Below are positions 63,573-64,000 of a DNA stretch of 64,000 bases, one piece after another. How positions within the stretch are numbered: the first letter of the stretch is position 1; each line of letters begins with the position of its first letter. A program made the translations under genes and the position numbers. The DNA is from Escherichia fergusonii ATCC 35469 (lineage in GTDB: Bacteria > Pseudomonadota > Gammaproteobacteria > Enterobacterales > Enterobacteriaceae). The stretch spans positions 4,402,001 through 4,466,000 of the forward strand of contig NC_011740.1 in NCBI RefSeq assembly GCF_000026225.1, in the 5' to 3' direction. The notes below the pieces were generated by a model. It ran no database searches and had not been told where the DNA came from. It was given only the letters and a program-made list of their open reading frames with translations.

Positions 63573-63657
63573 TGATCATTGAAAGAAAAGACAAGGGAAG
63601 ATTAAAGGATTGCGTGATAACGTCGCTATGTGTACCGATTGCTGGAAGCGGCGTACC

Positions 63658-63696
63658 GTAGGTCGGATAAGACGCGTCAGCGTCGCATCCGACACC
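63658..63696. repeat. REP element between agaA and agaS
   Basis: GTCGGATAAGACGCGTCAGCGTCGCATCCGAC, a complete REP palindrome. Confidence 0.85.
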
Positions 63697-63769
63697 TCTG
63701 CTCAGCCTAAAAAGAAAGAAAAAGAAAGGCCTTACGGGGGAAGTGAAGGCCCAATAAAGGAGCAAACCA

Positions 63770-64000
63770 TCAAAACGAAGCTAATTGACCCTGAATCCAG
63801 ATTTGTTGCACATGCAGTCCGCTATTCAGCGCAACGACGCTGGCGCGTTTGCCCGGTTTAAGTGATCCCAGAACACCATCAACACCCAGCATTCGCGCCG
63901 GATGCAGCGACGCCATATGGATGGCTTCCGCAGGCGTTACGCCCGTCAGCTCGACCATATTGCGAACAGCCGCATCAACAGACAGCGTACTGCCCGCCAG
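63770..64000 (-). CDS. agaA: N-acetylgalactosamine-6-phosphate deacetylase, C-terminal part
   Basis: The frame is open from the window edge to a stop at 63770. The visible 76 residues end GKRASVVALNSGLHVQQIWIQGQLASF, with VTPAEAIHMASLHPARMLG and GSLKPGKRA typical of the end of NagA/AgaA amidohydrolases. In K-12 a deletion fuses agaW to a truncated agaA, so this end is preserved there too. Whether the gene is intact here cannot be seen. Confidence 0.85.
   Translation of the reverse strand: MAGSTLSVDAAVRNMVELTGVTPAEAIHMASLHPARMLGVDGVLGSLKPGKRASVVALNSGLHVQQIWIQGQLASF

Overview
This window is chromosomal DNA from Escherichia coli or something extremely close to it. Nearly every protein matches the E. 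coli K-12 protein I remember almost residue for residue, and REP (BIME) and ERIC elements lie between genes. Several features absent from K-12 point to an extraintestinal or environmental lineage: an EsiB-like Sel1-repeat protein, a complete arginine deiminase (ADI) cluster, a RelBE-type toxin-antitoxin pair, an IS4 copy, and unusual alleles of argI, yjgM and yjgN. No tRNA, rRNA, CRISPR array or prophage was seen.

Layout. (1) 1-4396: acs-yjcH-actP, acetate activation and uptake, with an ERIC element between acs and yjcH. (2) 4397-53653: a long block in K-12 order: msrA, tamA-tamB-ytfP, [esiB + IS4], ppa, ytfQRT-yjfF (galactofuranose ABC importer), fbp, mpl, yjgA(darP), pmbA(tldE), cybC, [relBE-like pair], nrdG-nrdD, treC-treB-treR, [helix-turn-helix/membrane protein where K-12 has mgtA], ridA, pyrI-pyrB-pyrL, [argR-like gene, transporter, arcB, arcC, arcA], tabA, argI, rraB, yjgM, yjgN, valS-holC-[unknown gene]-pepA, lptF-lptG. 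Brackets mark differences from K-12. (3) 53797-64000: dolP-diaA-yraN-lpoA, rsmI, and the aga cluster (agaI, D, C, B, kbaY, agaS and the end of agaA), which runs off the window.

The three blocks are not neighbours in K-12. The joins actP|msrA and lptG|dolP each fit one inversion relative to K-12. The second would be an inversion around oriC with nearly equal arms, and a REP element lies at the join.

How the genes work together. The region from 34 to 43 kb concentrates carbamoyl-phosphate and arginine metabolism: pyrBI (carbamoyl-aspartate synthesis), argI (anabolic ornithine carbamoyltransferase) and the ADI pathway, which converts arginine to ornithine, ammonia, CO2 and ATP. The cluster has its own ArgR-family regulator whose expected arginine-binding Asp pair reads Ser-Asn. 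ARG-box-like operators lie before argI and, unexpectedly, in the end of the argR-like gene just upstream of the pyrL promoter. The aga genes dismantle amino sugars, treBC takes up and cleaves trehalose phosphate, nrdDG make deoxynucleotides without oxygen, and tamAB, lptFG, lpoA and dolP maintain the envelope.

No wholly new multi-gene system is evident. The best candidates for undescribed biology are the membrane-anchored transposase-type helix-turn-helix protein at 33.3-33.75 kb, the small gene between pepA and holC, the divergent ArgR paralogue with its operators, and two DnaA boxes in the nrdD leader.
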